A stretch of 64,000 nucleotides of DNA. Source: Bacteroidales bacterium (GTDB lineage: Bacteria > Bacteroidota > Bacteroidia > Bacteroidales > VadinHA17). The notes under the pieces are model-generated. The model was not told the origin of the DNA and ran no database searches. It worked only from the letters and a program-made list of their open reading frames with translations. The stretch lies in NCBI GenBank assembly GCA_018056245.1, contig JAGPFZ010000002.1, forward strand, positions 1 to 64,000. The letters run 5' to 3'. Positions 36,496 to 45,506 of the stretch are shown here, piece by piece. Each line of letters starts with the position of its first letter. The stretch's first letter is position 1. Position numbers and translations under genes: made by a program.

Positions 36496-37953
36496 TTAAC
36501 GTTTAAGGTAATTATTATTCTCTTCTATTGTTTGTTCTATAACCTGCTTTGTAAAATCATTAAGAAGTTCAATGGCTTTCTGAGGTTGTTTCTTATAAAT
36601 CGGAAGATAGTCTTTTTCGATCCGGACAACCATTTTTGAAAATTCCTGCTCGAGGTTTTCTTTTATTTTTTTCCTTTTTGGATAGCGTTCTCTGAAATTT
36701 TCATCAATGTATTCAGTTACAGCAATAAAGTTCCACCATGCCATAGGTTTAGTCCTGTCATAGATAGATTGGTCACGTTTAAAGTGTAATTCATACGCTT
36801 TTTCCGGAGCATCCATACTAATATTGGGTGGAAATTCGGTGACACCAAAATATATAGGCATATAAGGATTTACACAACATCTTCTTGGTGCTACCCATAT
36901 TCGGCCACCTATATCAAAAGGAAGGTTCTGCCTTAATTCTGCTATAAATGAAATTTGCTGATGCGATGCACAGATATTTTGTATTTTATTGTTGTGTGGG
37001 TTTCCTTTTAAATAGTTTTTAGAATCGTCAAGATCGGTTCCTTCGTAATGATTTGAAAGAAATTCCTGTATATCTTTCATTGTCAATTTTCGCGCCGGGG
37101 CAAAACTGAATGGGAATTCGTCTTCTATATTATATTCCTTGCCGGAAAGAAGTTTTGTTGCGATCCACATTCTTCCAATATTAGATATATTTCGAAAGTT
37201 TCTTTCATCGGAGTAAACTTTAGCAAAATTAAATTTCCCATCTGTTGCCTTATTATACCATCCTCGCCTGGTTGCGTAATTAATAAGGTCTTTCGAGTAA
37301 AGGTAGTTTTCTGTATCGGCAGTATCAACTTCAGTTATTGTATAATAATTAGGAATAAATGCCACATGATTATCAGGAACACGTTTTGCGATCCAGTTTT
37401 TTCCCCTTACCACAGCAAAAATCCAGGCTTCATTTTTGTCGGCAATAGTATATGTACGACCCGAACCACTATATCCCCATTTCTCAATAAGATATCCTGC
37501 AAGTTCTACTCCGGTTCTAGCCGATAAAGCTCTTTCCGCAACAAGTCTTCTTAGTTCATAGCCTATACCACCATCGGTTATTTCTCCGTACAGCTCCCTT
37601 GAAGGGCATGCATTTGAAGTAATTAGGACTCCATTCTCATTAACATAAATATCAGCAAAATCCTGTCCAGGCATTTCAAACCACAAACATGCAAAGGAAT
37701 GAGATACTTGAGATTCTGACGCTCCCTCCTTGAATCTTACAATTTCTCCTTTATGGTTATCTTTTCCGGGAATCTTATAGAAGTTTATTATTTGATTTCC
37801 TCCATCATCTTCATTATGACCTATAATAACACATCCTGCTGCACTGGCATTCTTTCCTATTATCAGCGTTGAACAGTTATTCCCGTTACCAATCTGCGCA
37901 GCGAGAAAAAAAGAGTAAAAAATTAAAAATGAAAAGGAAAATGCTCTCTTCAT
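36496..37953 (-). CDS. C69-family dipeptidase, secreted
   Basis: A 485-residue Ntn-hydrolase of peptidase family C69 (PepD-like). A signal peptide (about 1-19) precedes the catalytic Cys at residue 27 in NGNNCSTLIIGKNAS, which must become the N-terminus by processing. Other family features are CVIIGHNEDD, GVLITSNACPSRE and WIFAVVRGKNWIAKRVPD. It hydrolyses dipeptides outside the cytoplasm, fitting a peptide-using lifestyle. It is a single gene 70 bases downstream of the AraC-type regulator gene. Confidence 0.9.
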   Translation of the reverse strand: MKRAFSFSFLIFYSFFLAAQIGNGNNCSTLIIGKNASAAGCVIIGHNEDDGGNQIINFYKIPGKDNHKGEIVRFKEGASESQVSHSFACLWFEMPGQDFADIYVNENGVLITSNACPSRELYGEITDGGIGYELRRLVAERALSARTGVELAGYLIEKWGYSGSGRTYTIADKNEAWIFAVVRGKNWIAKRVPDNHVAFIPNYYTITEVDTADTENYLYSKDLINYATRRGWYNKATDGKFNFAKVYSDERNFRNISNIGRMWIATKLLSGKEYNIEDEFPFSFAPARKLTMKDIQEFLSNHYEGTDLDDSKNYLKGNPHNNKIQNICASHQQISFIAELRQNLPFDIGGRIWVAPRRCCVNPYMPIYFGVTEFPPNISMDAPEKAYELHFKRDQSIYDRTKPMAWWNFIAVTEYIDENFRERYPKRKKIKENLEQEFSKMVVRIEKDYLPIYKKQPQKAIELLNDFTKQVIEQTIEENNNYLKR

Positions 37954-38022
37954 ATCTTTCTACTTTATTAATAAGAATACCAATATAATGATTTTTTTTA
38001 CTCTTTAATAATAAGAAAAACA

Positions 38023-38886
38023 TCAAGTAACAATGAATTGTGCCCTGTAAGCTTTTGGAGAGATTCCGAAAATTTTTTTAAACTGTTTATTGAAATTAGA
38101 TATACTTTCGAAACCACATTCTTTTGCGATAATCTTTATAGTCTCGGATGTTTCGCGGAGGAGATAACTTGCCCTGTTCATTCTAATTTGATTAACGTAA
38201 TTAATGAAACCCGTTCCTGTATATTTTTTGAAATATTTCCCGAATGAAAATGGTTTCATTTCAGCAACTCTGCTTATTTCCTCAAGAGTTATATGATGTG
38301 AAAAATTATCCCGGATATAATTAAGAACATCAGTCATTCGCTTATTATGAATTCCATTATTTTCAATCTTATAATTCTCCGTACATAACTCTCTTCTTTT
38401 TTCAGAATATGATAATATTTTGAGAATATTAAAAAAATCTATTATTTTATCAATACCAGAGTGAACAATCATGCAATTAAGGTATTCCTCGGCGTTTTTA
38501 GCATCTTGAGTTGAAAAACACACGCCTCTTTCAGCTTTATCAAATAGTTCACGCACTTTTGTCATTTCGTATTGAGCAATAAGTTCGCTGCCTAAAAAAT
38601 CCAGAGGGAAATGCACAATAATACCATGATTTTCAGGCAGGGTATTGCTGGCTTTATAATAATTCCAGCAATGTGGTATATTCCCTGCAATTAAAACCAT
38701 ATAGTATTCATCAAAAAGTTCTACATTATCCCCGATAACTCTGGTACCATTGCATTTAAGATTCAGATATATCTCAAATTCAGGATGATAATGCCATAAA
38801 CCGCCTTTATCGTTGACATATTCCGCAATCAAGCCTTCGTTGCCTGTTTTGCGAACTTCCTCCCTCTCCGGGATATAGGTTCTCAT
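38023..38886 (-). CDS. AraC-family transcriptional regulator
   Basis: A 287-residue regulator with an N-terminal cupin-like sensor domain (GLWHYHPEFEIYLN, GNIPHCW) and a C-terminal double helix-turn-helix at about 185-285 (ITLEEISRVAEMKPFSFGKYFKKYTG, then ASYLLRETSETIKIIAKECGFESISNFNKQFKKIFGISP). The cupin suggests it senses a sugar or similar small molecule. A promoter element lies just upstream at 38908-38915. Its target is not evident; the C69 dipeptidase gene directly downstream on the same strand may simply be co-transcribed. Confidence 0.92.
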   Translation of the reverse strand: MRTYIPEREEVRKTGNEGLIAEYVNDKGGLWHYHPEFEIYLNLKCNGTRVIGDNVELFDEYYMVLIAGNIPHCWNYYKASNTLPENHGIIVHFPLDFLGSELIAQYEMTKVRELFDKAERGVCFSTQDAKNAEEYLNCMIVHSGIDKIIDFFNILKILSYSEKRRELCTENYKIENNGIHNKRMTDVLNYIRDNFSHHITLEEISRVAEMKPFSFGKYFKKYTGTGFINYVNQIRMNRASYLLRETSETIKIIAKECGFESISNFNKQFKKIFGISPKAYRAQFIVT

Positions 38887-38907
38887 TTTTATTCTTTACA
38901 TACTTAT

Positions 38908-38915
38908 CAAATTTA
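38908..38915 (-). promoter_or_regulatory. Promoter -7 element of the AraC-type gene
   Basis: CAAATTTA on the plus strand reads TAAATTTG leftward, a full match to TAnnTTTG, about 22 bases before the ATG at 38886. The -33 part is weak. Confidence 0.5.
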
Positions 38916-38992
38916 TAAAATATTTTTCGGAAAAAGAGACTGTATAATATTAAAAAATGAATTCATTAATAATTTAAAAAATGTTAAAAAAG

Positions 38993-39022
38993 TTGTTTTA
39001 TAAAAAATTTTATTTATATTTG
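38993..39022 (+). promoter_or_regulatory. Promoter of the structured RNA
   Basis: A -33-like GTTG (TTG at 38993-38995) is followed after 19 bases by TATATTTG at 39015-39022, a perfect Bacteroidetes -7 element. Transcription should start near 39028-39030, exactly where the long closing stem of the RNA begins. Confidence 0.8.
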
Positions 39023-39028
39023 ATGTTA

Positions 39029-39215
39029 GAAAAGAGGAAAAAAAGGGATAAGATGTGAGATTCAACAGGATTGTATTGCAGACATTGACTTTCACATTTT
39101 AGGACCGAAGATATAGCGCCAGCTTATCGAGGTACCTTCCTTTTATCAGACAGTAGATACGGGGACTATCTTAAAAGCCCGCTCCCTATACACACTTATC
39201 CCCTCCTCTTTTTTA
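39029..39215 (+). ncRNA. Structured small RNA candidate, 6S-like
   Basis: There is no protein frame, but 39030-39052 pairs with 39195-39212: AAAAGAGG (39030-39037) with CCTCTTTT (39205-39212) and GGGATAAG (39045-39052) with CTTATCCC (39195-39202), leaving a 7-base bulge against a 2-base bulge. An inner hairpin can form from ATGTGA (39053-39058) with TCACAT (39092-39097). The 3' end runs into a T-tract (39209-39214), giving an intrinsic terminator. With its own strong promoter and a length of about 185 bases, the layout (end-to-end closing stem, large internal region) resembles 6S RNA and the Bacteroidales-1 class of RNAs, but I cannot confirm the family by eye. The rest of the 38887-39429 gap shows nothing else. 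Confidence 0.68.
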
Positions 39216-39429
39216 TTTTATACCTTTGATTTGATTTTAATCATTAATTTTCAAAATAAGAGCTTCCTGCTTTATTTTTTGAATAAAATATTTTTAGATC
39301 AGTTAATAGTAAACAGATGACATCAATAATTATTTATTTTTTGACCAGGCGAAAAAATCTATATTTACTTCTTTACAGGAAAATCCATATTAAGGATTTT
39401 TTCTCCGTACGTAAGTATATTAATATAAA

Positions 39430-39771
39430 ATGAAGACATACATCAGACGAAGGGAAAATAATAAAGAGCTTGTTGTTTTATATGGAGGCTGGGGTGCTGA
39501 CGAAAATTTGCTTGTCCCTTTATGTACAGACAATCATGATTTCATTCTTTTTTATGATTACTCTTCTGATGAAGCTCTTCTTTTGCCAGACGTTAAAACT
39601 TATTCAAAAAAATATTGATAGGCTGGTCTTTTGGCGTGTGGACAGCCGGATACATTGAAATACTGGAAAAATCATACTGGAACAAAAACAATAGTTTTAC
39701 CCATGCAACATTATGTTTTTCAAAACTGGGCAAGTTATTCCGATTTCATAAGTTTTATAACTGGTAGATAA
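39430..39771 (+). pseudogene. Broken bioG-like (DUF452) esterase gene
   Basis: The N-terminal frame (39430-39618) reads MKTYIRRRENNKELVVLYGG followed by WGADENLL and HDFILFYDYSSDEALL, matching BioG-type pimeloyl-ACP methyl esterases. It stops after a run of seven A at 39606-39612. Adding one A restores the frame and gives ILIGWSFGVWTAGYIE, which holds the nucleophile motif GWSFG. A third frame (about 39661-39771) gives the family-like C-terminus TKTIVLPMQHYVFQNWASYSDF. About 100 residues of the middle are missing. So the gene has an internal deletion in addition to the A-run shift and is not functional. The bioG assignment rests on recalled family motifs. Confidence 0.65.
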
Positions 39772-39811
39772 AATAATCTGGGAGCAAAAACTATTAATTC
39801 ACAAAATGATA

Positions 39812-41161
39812 CTATAAGTCTTTTAAAAGTATGTTTGCTTTAGATTTCTCGATATGCTTTTCAAATTCTTCGAGAATTGAATTAACTTTTTCGAATTCTT
39901 CGTTTGTCGCAAGGTATTTCTGTTCTATACCTTTTTTCTCAAGATTAGAAAGTACATAATTGATTGTGATACGGTCGATATTTAATGCAGGCTGATAAAG
40001 TCTCTCTTTACCATCGTCTTTGATAACAACCGACACAAGTCCGGCAGTGTCAAGATCTTGAATAATATCACTTACAAGACGCACAGGAATTTTGAGTTCT
40101 CTCGATAATTCCTCTGCGTTCAAAGGTGGTAAACCTTCTGCAAAATTTTTAACGAGCTTACTCATAATCATAAGAGTGAGAGCTTTTTTATGAAAGTAAC
40201 TCACATTAAGGGCTTCCTTTTCAAATTCATATCTTGTAAAATTCTGGTTTGCATAAGATAACTCAGCCCCTAATAAAACAATAATCCAGCTCATTTGTAG
40301 CCAGATAAGAAATAAAGGTATCGCAGCAAAACTACCGTATATTGCACTCAGCTTTGTAATACCAAACTGAAGGTCAATGTATAACCATTGAACAAACTGA
40401 AGAAAGGTACCTGCCAGAATTCCTGCAATCAAAGCCGAAGTAAATCGCACCTTCGTGTTTGGCATTACAATATAAAGAACAGTCAGTATCAGCCATGTAA
40501 TTACAAAAGGCAAAAATTTTATAAGAAAAGATACCACCGGCTTTAACTCTTCAAGAATAGGAGAGTTAAGTATAAACTCTGTAAGTTGAGTATTGATAAA
40601 AACCGTTATGCTTCCTGAAAGAACCATGAAAACCGGAGCGATGAGCATTATAGTCAGATAATCGGTAAATTTCCTATACCATGGACGGGAAGCTCTTATT
40701 TCCCAGATATCATTAAATGAACTTTCGATATGGTCAAGGAGTGACATAACAGACCAGAAAAGTATAACAACGCCAATACCAGCTAAATATCCTCCTCTGG
40801 TTGCGTCCAGAGCATTTCTTGCAATTGTGATGAGCCAATCAAGTACTTCCCGCTGAGACTGAAAATTCTTTATCAACTGCTCCTCGAGGCTCTGCTCAAG
40901 CCCGAAACCTTTTGCAATACCAAATGCAATAGCAGCGATTGGTACAACCGACATCATCGAATAAAAGGTCAATGCCGAGGCAATCAACTGAACTTTATTA
41001 CTAATAAAGCCTCTCGCAGCAATAAAAACAATTCTTAATTGCTTTATAAGTGTTACCTTATGCTTTGAAAATTCTGAAAGTGGTGTATGCCAGATAAGAT
41101 TATTTATATCTTTCAGCTTTTTGAAAAACCATGAAATTGGATTTTCCATAAACTTCCCCAT
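39812..41161 (-). CDS. yihY: YihY/BrkB-family membrane protein with C-terminal winged-helix domain
   Basis: A 449-residue protein with the six-helix YihY/virulence factor BrkB core at about residues 40-310 (SALTFYSMMSVVPIAAIAFG, FSAIYGSFAAIPLFLIWLQMSW-type segments) and a C-terminal extension with a winged-helix-like sequence (LNAEELSRELKIPVRLVSDIIQDLDTAGLVSVV). The family was once called RNase BN, but that activity belongs to another protein; the present function is unknown. A -7 promoter element lies at 41193-41200. Confidence 0.87.
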   Translation of the reverse strand: MGKFMENPISWFFKKLKDINNLIWHTPLSEFSKHKVTLIKQLRIVFIAARGFISNKVQLIASALTFYSMMSVVPIAAIAFGIAKGFGLEQSLEEQLIKNFQSQREVLDWLITIARNALDATRGGYLAGIGVVILFWSVMSLLDHIESSFNDIWEIRASRPWYRKFTDYLTIMLIAPVFMVLSGSITVFINTQLTEFILNSPILEELKPVVSFLIKFLPFVITWLILTVLYIVMPNTKVRFTSALIAGILAGTFLQFVQWLYIDLQFGITKLSAIYGSFAAIPLFLIWLQMSWIIVLLGAELSYANQNFTRYEFEKEALNVSYFHKKALTLMIMSKLVKNFAEGLPPLNAEELSRELKIPVRLVSDIIQDLDTAGLVSVVIKDDGKERLYQPALNIDRITINYVLSNLEKKGIEQKYLATNEEFEKVNSILEEFEKHIEKSKANILLKDL

Positions 41162-41192
41162 AAAAAGGTTTTCGAATGCTTTACTTTAGTCT

Positions 41193-41200
41193 CAAAGATA
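41193..41200 (-). promoter_or_regulatory. Promoter -7 element of the yihY-like gene
   Basis: CAAAGATA on the plus strand reads TATCTTTG leftward, a full match to TAnnTTTG, about 32 bases before the ATG at 41161. No good -33 element is visible. Confidence 0.45.
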
Positions 41201-41253
41201 AGAAATTACTGAAATAATTTTTTTTTTTGTAACTTTCAGGTCAGATTTAAATT

Positions 41254-41948
41254 ATGAATATCAAAATTCTGGAATTTGTTGATGGTGCTCGTAACGCTAC
41301 AGGACTTACGGTTGTTATAGATGTGTTCAGGGCATTCTCAGTCTCGTGTTATGCGTTTAATCAGGGTGCTTCACGTATCATCGTAACAAACAGCGTGGAT
41401 GAGGCTTTCAGGCTTAAGTCGTTATATAATGACGCACTCCTTTCAGGTGAAAGGGATGAAAGAAAAATATCTGGATTTGATTTCGGGAATAGCCCAACGG
41501 AAATAGTTTTAAATGATTTGTCGGGGAAAACTATTATTCAGACCACTACTGCCGGAACGAACGGACTTCTCAACGCCATAAATGCTGATATATTATTGGC
41601 GGGCAGCTTTGTAAATGCCGGAGCAATTGCAAAATATATAAAAAGAATTAACCCCAAAACTGTTTCCCTTGTAGCAATGGGTTATAGAGCAAATCAAACT
41701 GCGGATGAAGACATTCTCTGTGCACAATATATTGTCGACAGAATTAAGGGTGGTAGAAAAGATTTCAGTATAATAAAATTCAACTATTGAGAAAGACATC
41801 GGGTAAGCGTTTTTTTGCTCCTGAAAATCTTGAGTTCTCCCCTCCTTCCGATTTTTTTTATTGTACTATGACGGATAAGTTCGATTTTATACTTAAGGCC
41901 GAAAAAAGAGATGATGGAAATATTGAACTCATAAAAACTGAAATCTAA
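41254..41948 (+). pseudogene. comB: 2-phosphosulfolactate phosphatase-like (ComB), frameshifted
   Basis: The frame from 41254 encodes 178 residues of a ComB-family protein (VVIDVFRAFSVSCYAF, LLSGERDERKISGFDFGNSP, TTTAGTNGLLNA) and then stops at 41790. A one-base change in the A-run at 41774-41778 joins it to a second frame that reads QLLRKTSGKRFFAPENLEFS and then DFFYCTMTDKFDFILKAEK up to a TAA at 41946-41948. Together they give about 231 residues, the normal family length with the normal ComB ending. So either one A was lost in the sequence or assembly, or the gene is truly disrupted. ComB removes phosphate from 2-phospho-3-sulfolactate in coenzyme M synthesis; in bacteria the family is broader and its role less sure. 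Confidence 0.75.
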
Positions 41949-41992
41949 AGAACTTTATAACATACAACAGCTATCAGATCTTATTAAAGAAA

Positions 41993-42928
41993 TCAAAATA
42001 CCGGCAAAATATTTTTTCGCTCGTGAATAGCTCTGTAAACACAAAACATACTTATCTTGTAAAGACTGAAGAGCCACAATGAAACTTTAGGAGAATCGAG
42101 CCTCTTTTCCATTCTTTCGCGATAATGGATAAAAATCCATGAAAAAACACCAGTTAGCCTTAGAAATTTGAGTTTATTATAAAATTTCAAGATTTTCACC
42201 GACTGTGCAAATGTTTTCTTATCTGTTACTTTATCATAGAGTAAGCTCAGATTTTCAATGCCGAGCCTGGTCTTGTTAAGGAACTCTCTGTTCGATTCAA
42301 GCCCTTCATGAAGCAGGCCGTTATCAATATGAAATACTTCTATCCCGGCTTTTTTTAATTGATAACCCAGTAATGTATCTTCATGACCATATTGTTTGAT
42401 CTCCTCATTAAACCTTATCTTAGTTATTACAGCCTTTTCAATCATGAAATTAAATGTCGAAAAGTAAGTATGGGCTTTTTTATTTCTCTCAGAAGCCTTT
42501 TTCTGTTCTATATGCCTTCCGTAAGTCCACCTGAGTCTTAAATCAGGATTTTCTGGAGGTAGATTCCGATATAAAATACCACCGCAAATAACTCTATATT
42601 TACCCACATACGGGAGCCATTTTTTAAGATATGCTTCACTTGTGCCGGCAGGTATCATAGCATCAGCGTCTATAAATAAAAGGTAATCACCGGCTGCTAC
42701 CTGTGCAAGTCTGTTTCTGATTGCTGCTCGACCAATATTTTTTTCCGAAACAATTAACTTTACCCTGTCACATTCAAGTTTACGATATTTTTCATTGAAA
42801 TCAGCCGATGAGCCGTCATCGCCTATAATAATTTCACAATATTCCGGCACTTTTATAATCCCATCCTTCATACTGTGTACCAGGGCAACTATATCGTAAT
42901 TATTTACAGGAATAAGTATCGAAATCAT
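41993..42928 (-). CDS. Family 2 glycosyltransferase
   Basis: A 311-residue GT-A type enzyme. The N-terminus reads MISILIPVNNYDIVALVHSM, then EIIIGDDGSS, and the metal-binding DxD-like motif is LLFIDADAMIP (near residue 93). A galactosyltransferase-like C-terminal part has EEIKQYGHEDTLLGYQLKKAG. It probably transfers a sugar to a lipid or polysaccharide at the cytoplasmic face. It stands alone, with no polysaccharide cluster around it. Confidence 0.88.
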   Translation of the reverse strand: MISILIPVNNYDIVALVHSMKDGIIKVPEYCEIIIGDDGSSADFNEKYRKLECDRVKLIVSEKNIGRAAIRNRLAQVAAGDYLLFIDADAMIPAGTSEAYLKKWLPYVGKYRVICGGILYRNLPPENPDLRLRWTYGRHIEQKKASERNKKAHTYFSTFNFMIEKAVITKIRFNEEIKQYGHEDTLLGYQLKKAGIEVFHIDNGLLHEGLESNREFLNKTRLGIENLSLLYDKVTDKKTFAQSVKILKFYNKLKFLRLTGVFSWIFIHYRERMEKRLDSPKVSLWLFSLYKISMFCVYRAIHERKNILPVF

Positions 42929-42996
42929 AATCCCTTCATTCCCCGAATATACTTGTCCAAATGTAATATTTATTTCTTAATAATCAATTTTAACCT

Positions 42997-43027
42997 TTTG
43001 GCAAAGAAATTGCATTAACTATTTTTG
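42997..43027 (+). promoter_or_regulatory. Strong consensus promoter for the thioredoxin-like gene
   Basis: TTTG at 42997-43000 is followed by exactly 19 bases and then TATTTTTG at 43020-43027. Both elements match the Bacteroidetes vegetative consensus (TTTG and TAnnTTTG). The start would be near 43034, giving a leader of about 16 bases. Confidence 0.85.
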
Positions 43028-43049
43028 CTTTGAAAAGAAATCAGGTAAA

Positions 43050-44465
43050 ATGCGATCTTTAATAACTTATTTTCTTATCATATTCAGCATAGAGGTAGGT
43101 TGCCAGGTTAACAAGGGATATGAAATAGCCTTGAAAATAGACGGACTGGCTGATTCCACTCTATATCTCGCCTATCATTTTGGCGACAAACAATATATTA
43201 AGGATTCAATAAGACTCGACAAATCTGGTGCAGCGGTTATAAAAGGTAATGAGCCACTTCCCCAGGGTATTTATATGATTGTACTTCCAGGGAAGAAATA
43301 TTTTGAGATACTTATTTCAGATGATCAGAATTTTGAAGTTACATGTTCATATCCCGATTACTTTAATTCTCTGAAATTCAAAGGTTCGGAGGAAAATTCA
43401 GCTTTTCTTGATTATCAGAGAAATTGGATAAAACTGCAGGCGAAAGCTTCTGAATTGAGTGAAAGATACAAGAAAAACAAGAATAATCCTGATTCATTGA
43501 AAATCCTTGGCGAAGCCAGAATTAAACAGGAAACTCAAATGAAAAATTTTCTTCGCGAAGTTGCTGAACGATATGAGGGCACTCTTCTTGCCATGCTTGT
43601 AAAAGCAATTATACCGGTTGAAATTCCTCCTTTCAACATACCTGAGGGAACCAGAAACCCTGATTCTGTAAGATATCTTTTAACATACCTGTACAATAAA
43701 GACCATTATTTTGATAATATTGATTTTAATGACGAAAGGATTCTGAGGACTCCTATTTTTCATTCAAAACTCAACGATTTCTTCAGTAATGTGGTTATAC
43801 AATTAGCCGATTCGATTAATAAAGAAATTGATAGAATAATTGCGCTTTCATCAAATAATTACAAGATTTTCCAGTATGTATCGGTTTATCTCTTCAACCA
43901 TTTCCGCGAAAGCGAGATAATGGGACATGATGCTATAATTGTAAAACTTGCCGACGAGATATATCTGTCGGGTAAGGCTGACTGGACCACTCAGGAGTGG
44001 AGAGATAATCTGAAAAAAGAGGTTGATAGAATCCGTCCGAATCTTATCGGAGTAAAAGCACACGACCTTGTAATGAATACTTTCAATAATGTTTTCGTTT
44101 CACTTTATGATATAAAAAAAGATTTTACTATTCTGGTCTTCTGGGAGCCTGACTGTGGTCATTGCCAGCAGGCAATTCCAATCCTTAGAGATTATTACGA
44201 AAAGAACAAGGACAAAGGAATTGAAGTTTTTGCCGTATGCACGCAGCCTGATAGAGAAAAATGGGAAAAATATATTCAGGAAAACAGACTAACATGGATT
44301 AATGGCTGGGATCCACAACGAATAACCAGATATGATTATTATTATAATATAACCTCCACACCTTTAATATATATTCTCGACAGGGAGAAAAAGATTATAG
44401 CAAAAAAACTGCCTGTTGAATCAATAGAGTCATTCATAGATGACTACCGGAAAAATAACAGATAA
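43050..44465 (+). CDS. Secreted thioredoxin-like (TlpA-type) protein with N-terminal DUF4369-like domain
   Basis: A 471-residue protein with a signal peptide (about 1-18; the Cys at 18 might be a lipid site, though the lipobox is poor). An N-terminal beta-rich domain (IDGLADSTLYLAYHFGDKQYIKDS) resembles DUF4369, a long helical middle follows, and a C-terminal thioredoxin fold carries the redox motif C369-G-H-C372 (FWEPDCGHCQQAIPILRDYY). It probably reduces or rearranges disulfides in the periplasm. It is a single gene with its own strong promoter. Confidence 0.88.
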   Translation: MRSLITYFLIIFSIEVGCQVNKGYEIALKIDGLADSTLYLAYHFGDKQYIKDSIRLDKSGAAVIKGNEPLPQGIYMIVLPGKKYFEILISDDQNFEVTCSYPDYFNSLKFKGSEENSAFLDYQRNWIKLQAKASELSERYKKNKNNPDSLKILGEARIKQETQMKNFLREVAERYEGTLLAMLVKAIIPVEIPPFNIPEGTRNPDSVRYLLTYLYNKDHYFDNIDFNDERILRTPIFHSKLNDFFSNVVIQLADSINKEIDRIIALSSNNYKIFQYVSVYLFNHFRESEIMGHDAIIVKLADEIYLSGKADWTTQEWRDNLKKEVDRIRPNLIGVKAHDLVMNTFNNVFVSLYDIKKDFTILVFWEPDCGHCQQAIPILRDYYEKNKDKGIEVFAVCTQPDREKWEKYIQENRLTWINGWDPQRITRYDYYYNITSTPLIYILDREKKIIAKKLPVESIESFIDDYRKNNR

Positions 44466-44471
44466 TTACAA

Positions 44472-45506
44472 TCAGCCAATCCGGTTTGAGCGATAATTGG
44501 TCTTGAGCCATCTTATTGTTTCATAAATCGTTCTGAATTTTTCGGGTAATTTATCATAGTTTCGGCATGTCCAGTAATATCCGGACTCGTCTTTTTCAAC
44601 CTCAATCTTTATGACCGAATTGTTGCTCGTGCTTCTAAATCCCACTCTTTGTACCGCTTTTTCGGTCAATAGTTTGCCATCCCCTTTCCCTGAAATATAA
44701 ACCTCTCCTATAAAATCCTTCCTGAAAGAAACTCTCGCATTCTTTTTATCAAAAAAAACATGTGGATTACTAAACAATTTCTCGATATCACCCCTCAGTA
44801 CAAGATCTTCAGGTGCTCCGTCACAAAATGTCTCCTGTGATAACATCCAGATTCTGTCACATTCGTTCATTGCCGCCTGTATATCGTGAGTTGAAAAAAG
44901 TATTGATTTATTATTTTCATCTGCAAGTTTCCTCAATAAATGAATTATTTCATATTTATGGTTTATATCGAGAAATGCAGTAGGTTCATCAAGTAAAATA
45001 AGATGAGTATCCTGAGCAACAACTCGTCCTATCATAGCCCTCTGCCTTTCGCCGTCAGATAATTCATTAATAAACCTTCTGGCGATATTGATAAGTCCGG
45101 TCTGCTCAACAGCTACAGATATTTTTTCATGGTCTTCTGCCGTCATATTTCCGGTCCATGAGGTATAAGGGTACCTTCCCATTCCAACCAGTTCAATAAC
45201 TTTCATATTTTCGACTCTTATCTGTTCGGTTGATACATAACCTATTACATGAGCAAGTTCATTCAGTTTAAACTGCTCAATGTTTTTATCTTCAACATAA
45301 ATTGTACCTCCAAGAGGTTTTAATAAACCGGCAATAGTTTTCAACAGAGTGCTTTTCCCTGTTCCGTTTTGGCCAATTATTGCAATAAGTTCTCGTTCAT
45401 TGGCCGAAGCAGTGATGGAAGGAAGCAACGGATTGAATATCTTTCCACCGTAGCCGATTAAAAGTGATTCGATTTTAAATACACAGTTTGTATCTGAATT
45501 TTTCAT
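44472..45506 (-). CDS. btuD: Cobalamin ABC transporter ATP-binding protein
   Basis: A 344-residue ATPase of the FecE/BtuD class. The start at 45506 overlaps the permease stop as ATGA; a longer frame to 45545 would lie inside the permease gene and is not chosen. Motifs: Walker A GQNGTGKST, signature LSDGERQRAMIGRVVAQ (D for the usual G), Walker B LILLDEPTAFLD. A C-terminal extension of about 100 residues follows the ATPase core. It powers B12 import through the permease encoded upstream, and the riboswitch at the head of the operon identifies the substrate. Confidence 0.9.
   Translation of the reverse strand: MKNSDTNCVFKIESLLIGYGGKIFNPLLPSITASANERELIAIIGQNGTGKSTLLKTIAGLLKPLGGTIYVEDKNIEQFKLNELAHVIGYVSTEQIRVENMKVIELVGMGRYPYTSWTGNMTAEDHEKISVAVEQTGLINIARRFINELSDGERQRAMIGRVVAQDTHLILLDEPTAFLDINHKYEIIHLLRKLADENNKSILFSTHDIQAAMNECDRIWMLSQETFCDGAPEDLVLRGDIEKLFSNPHVFFDKKNARVSFRKDFIGEVYISGKGDGKLLTEKAVQRVGFRSTSNNSVIKIEVEKDESGYYWTCRNYDKLPEKFRTIYETIRWLKTNYRSNRIG

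Noticed and set aside
41771..41790. Programmed -1 frameshift in comB
   Set aside because: The direction of shift fits, but there is no canonical slippery heptamer; loss of one A in the homopolymer is simpler.
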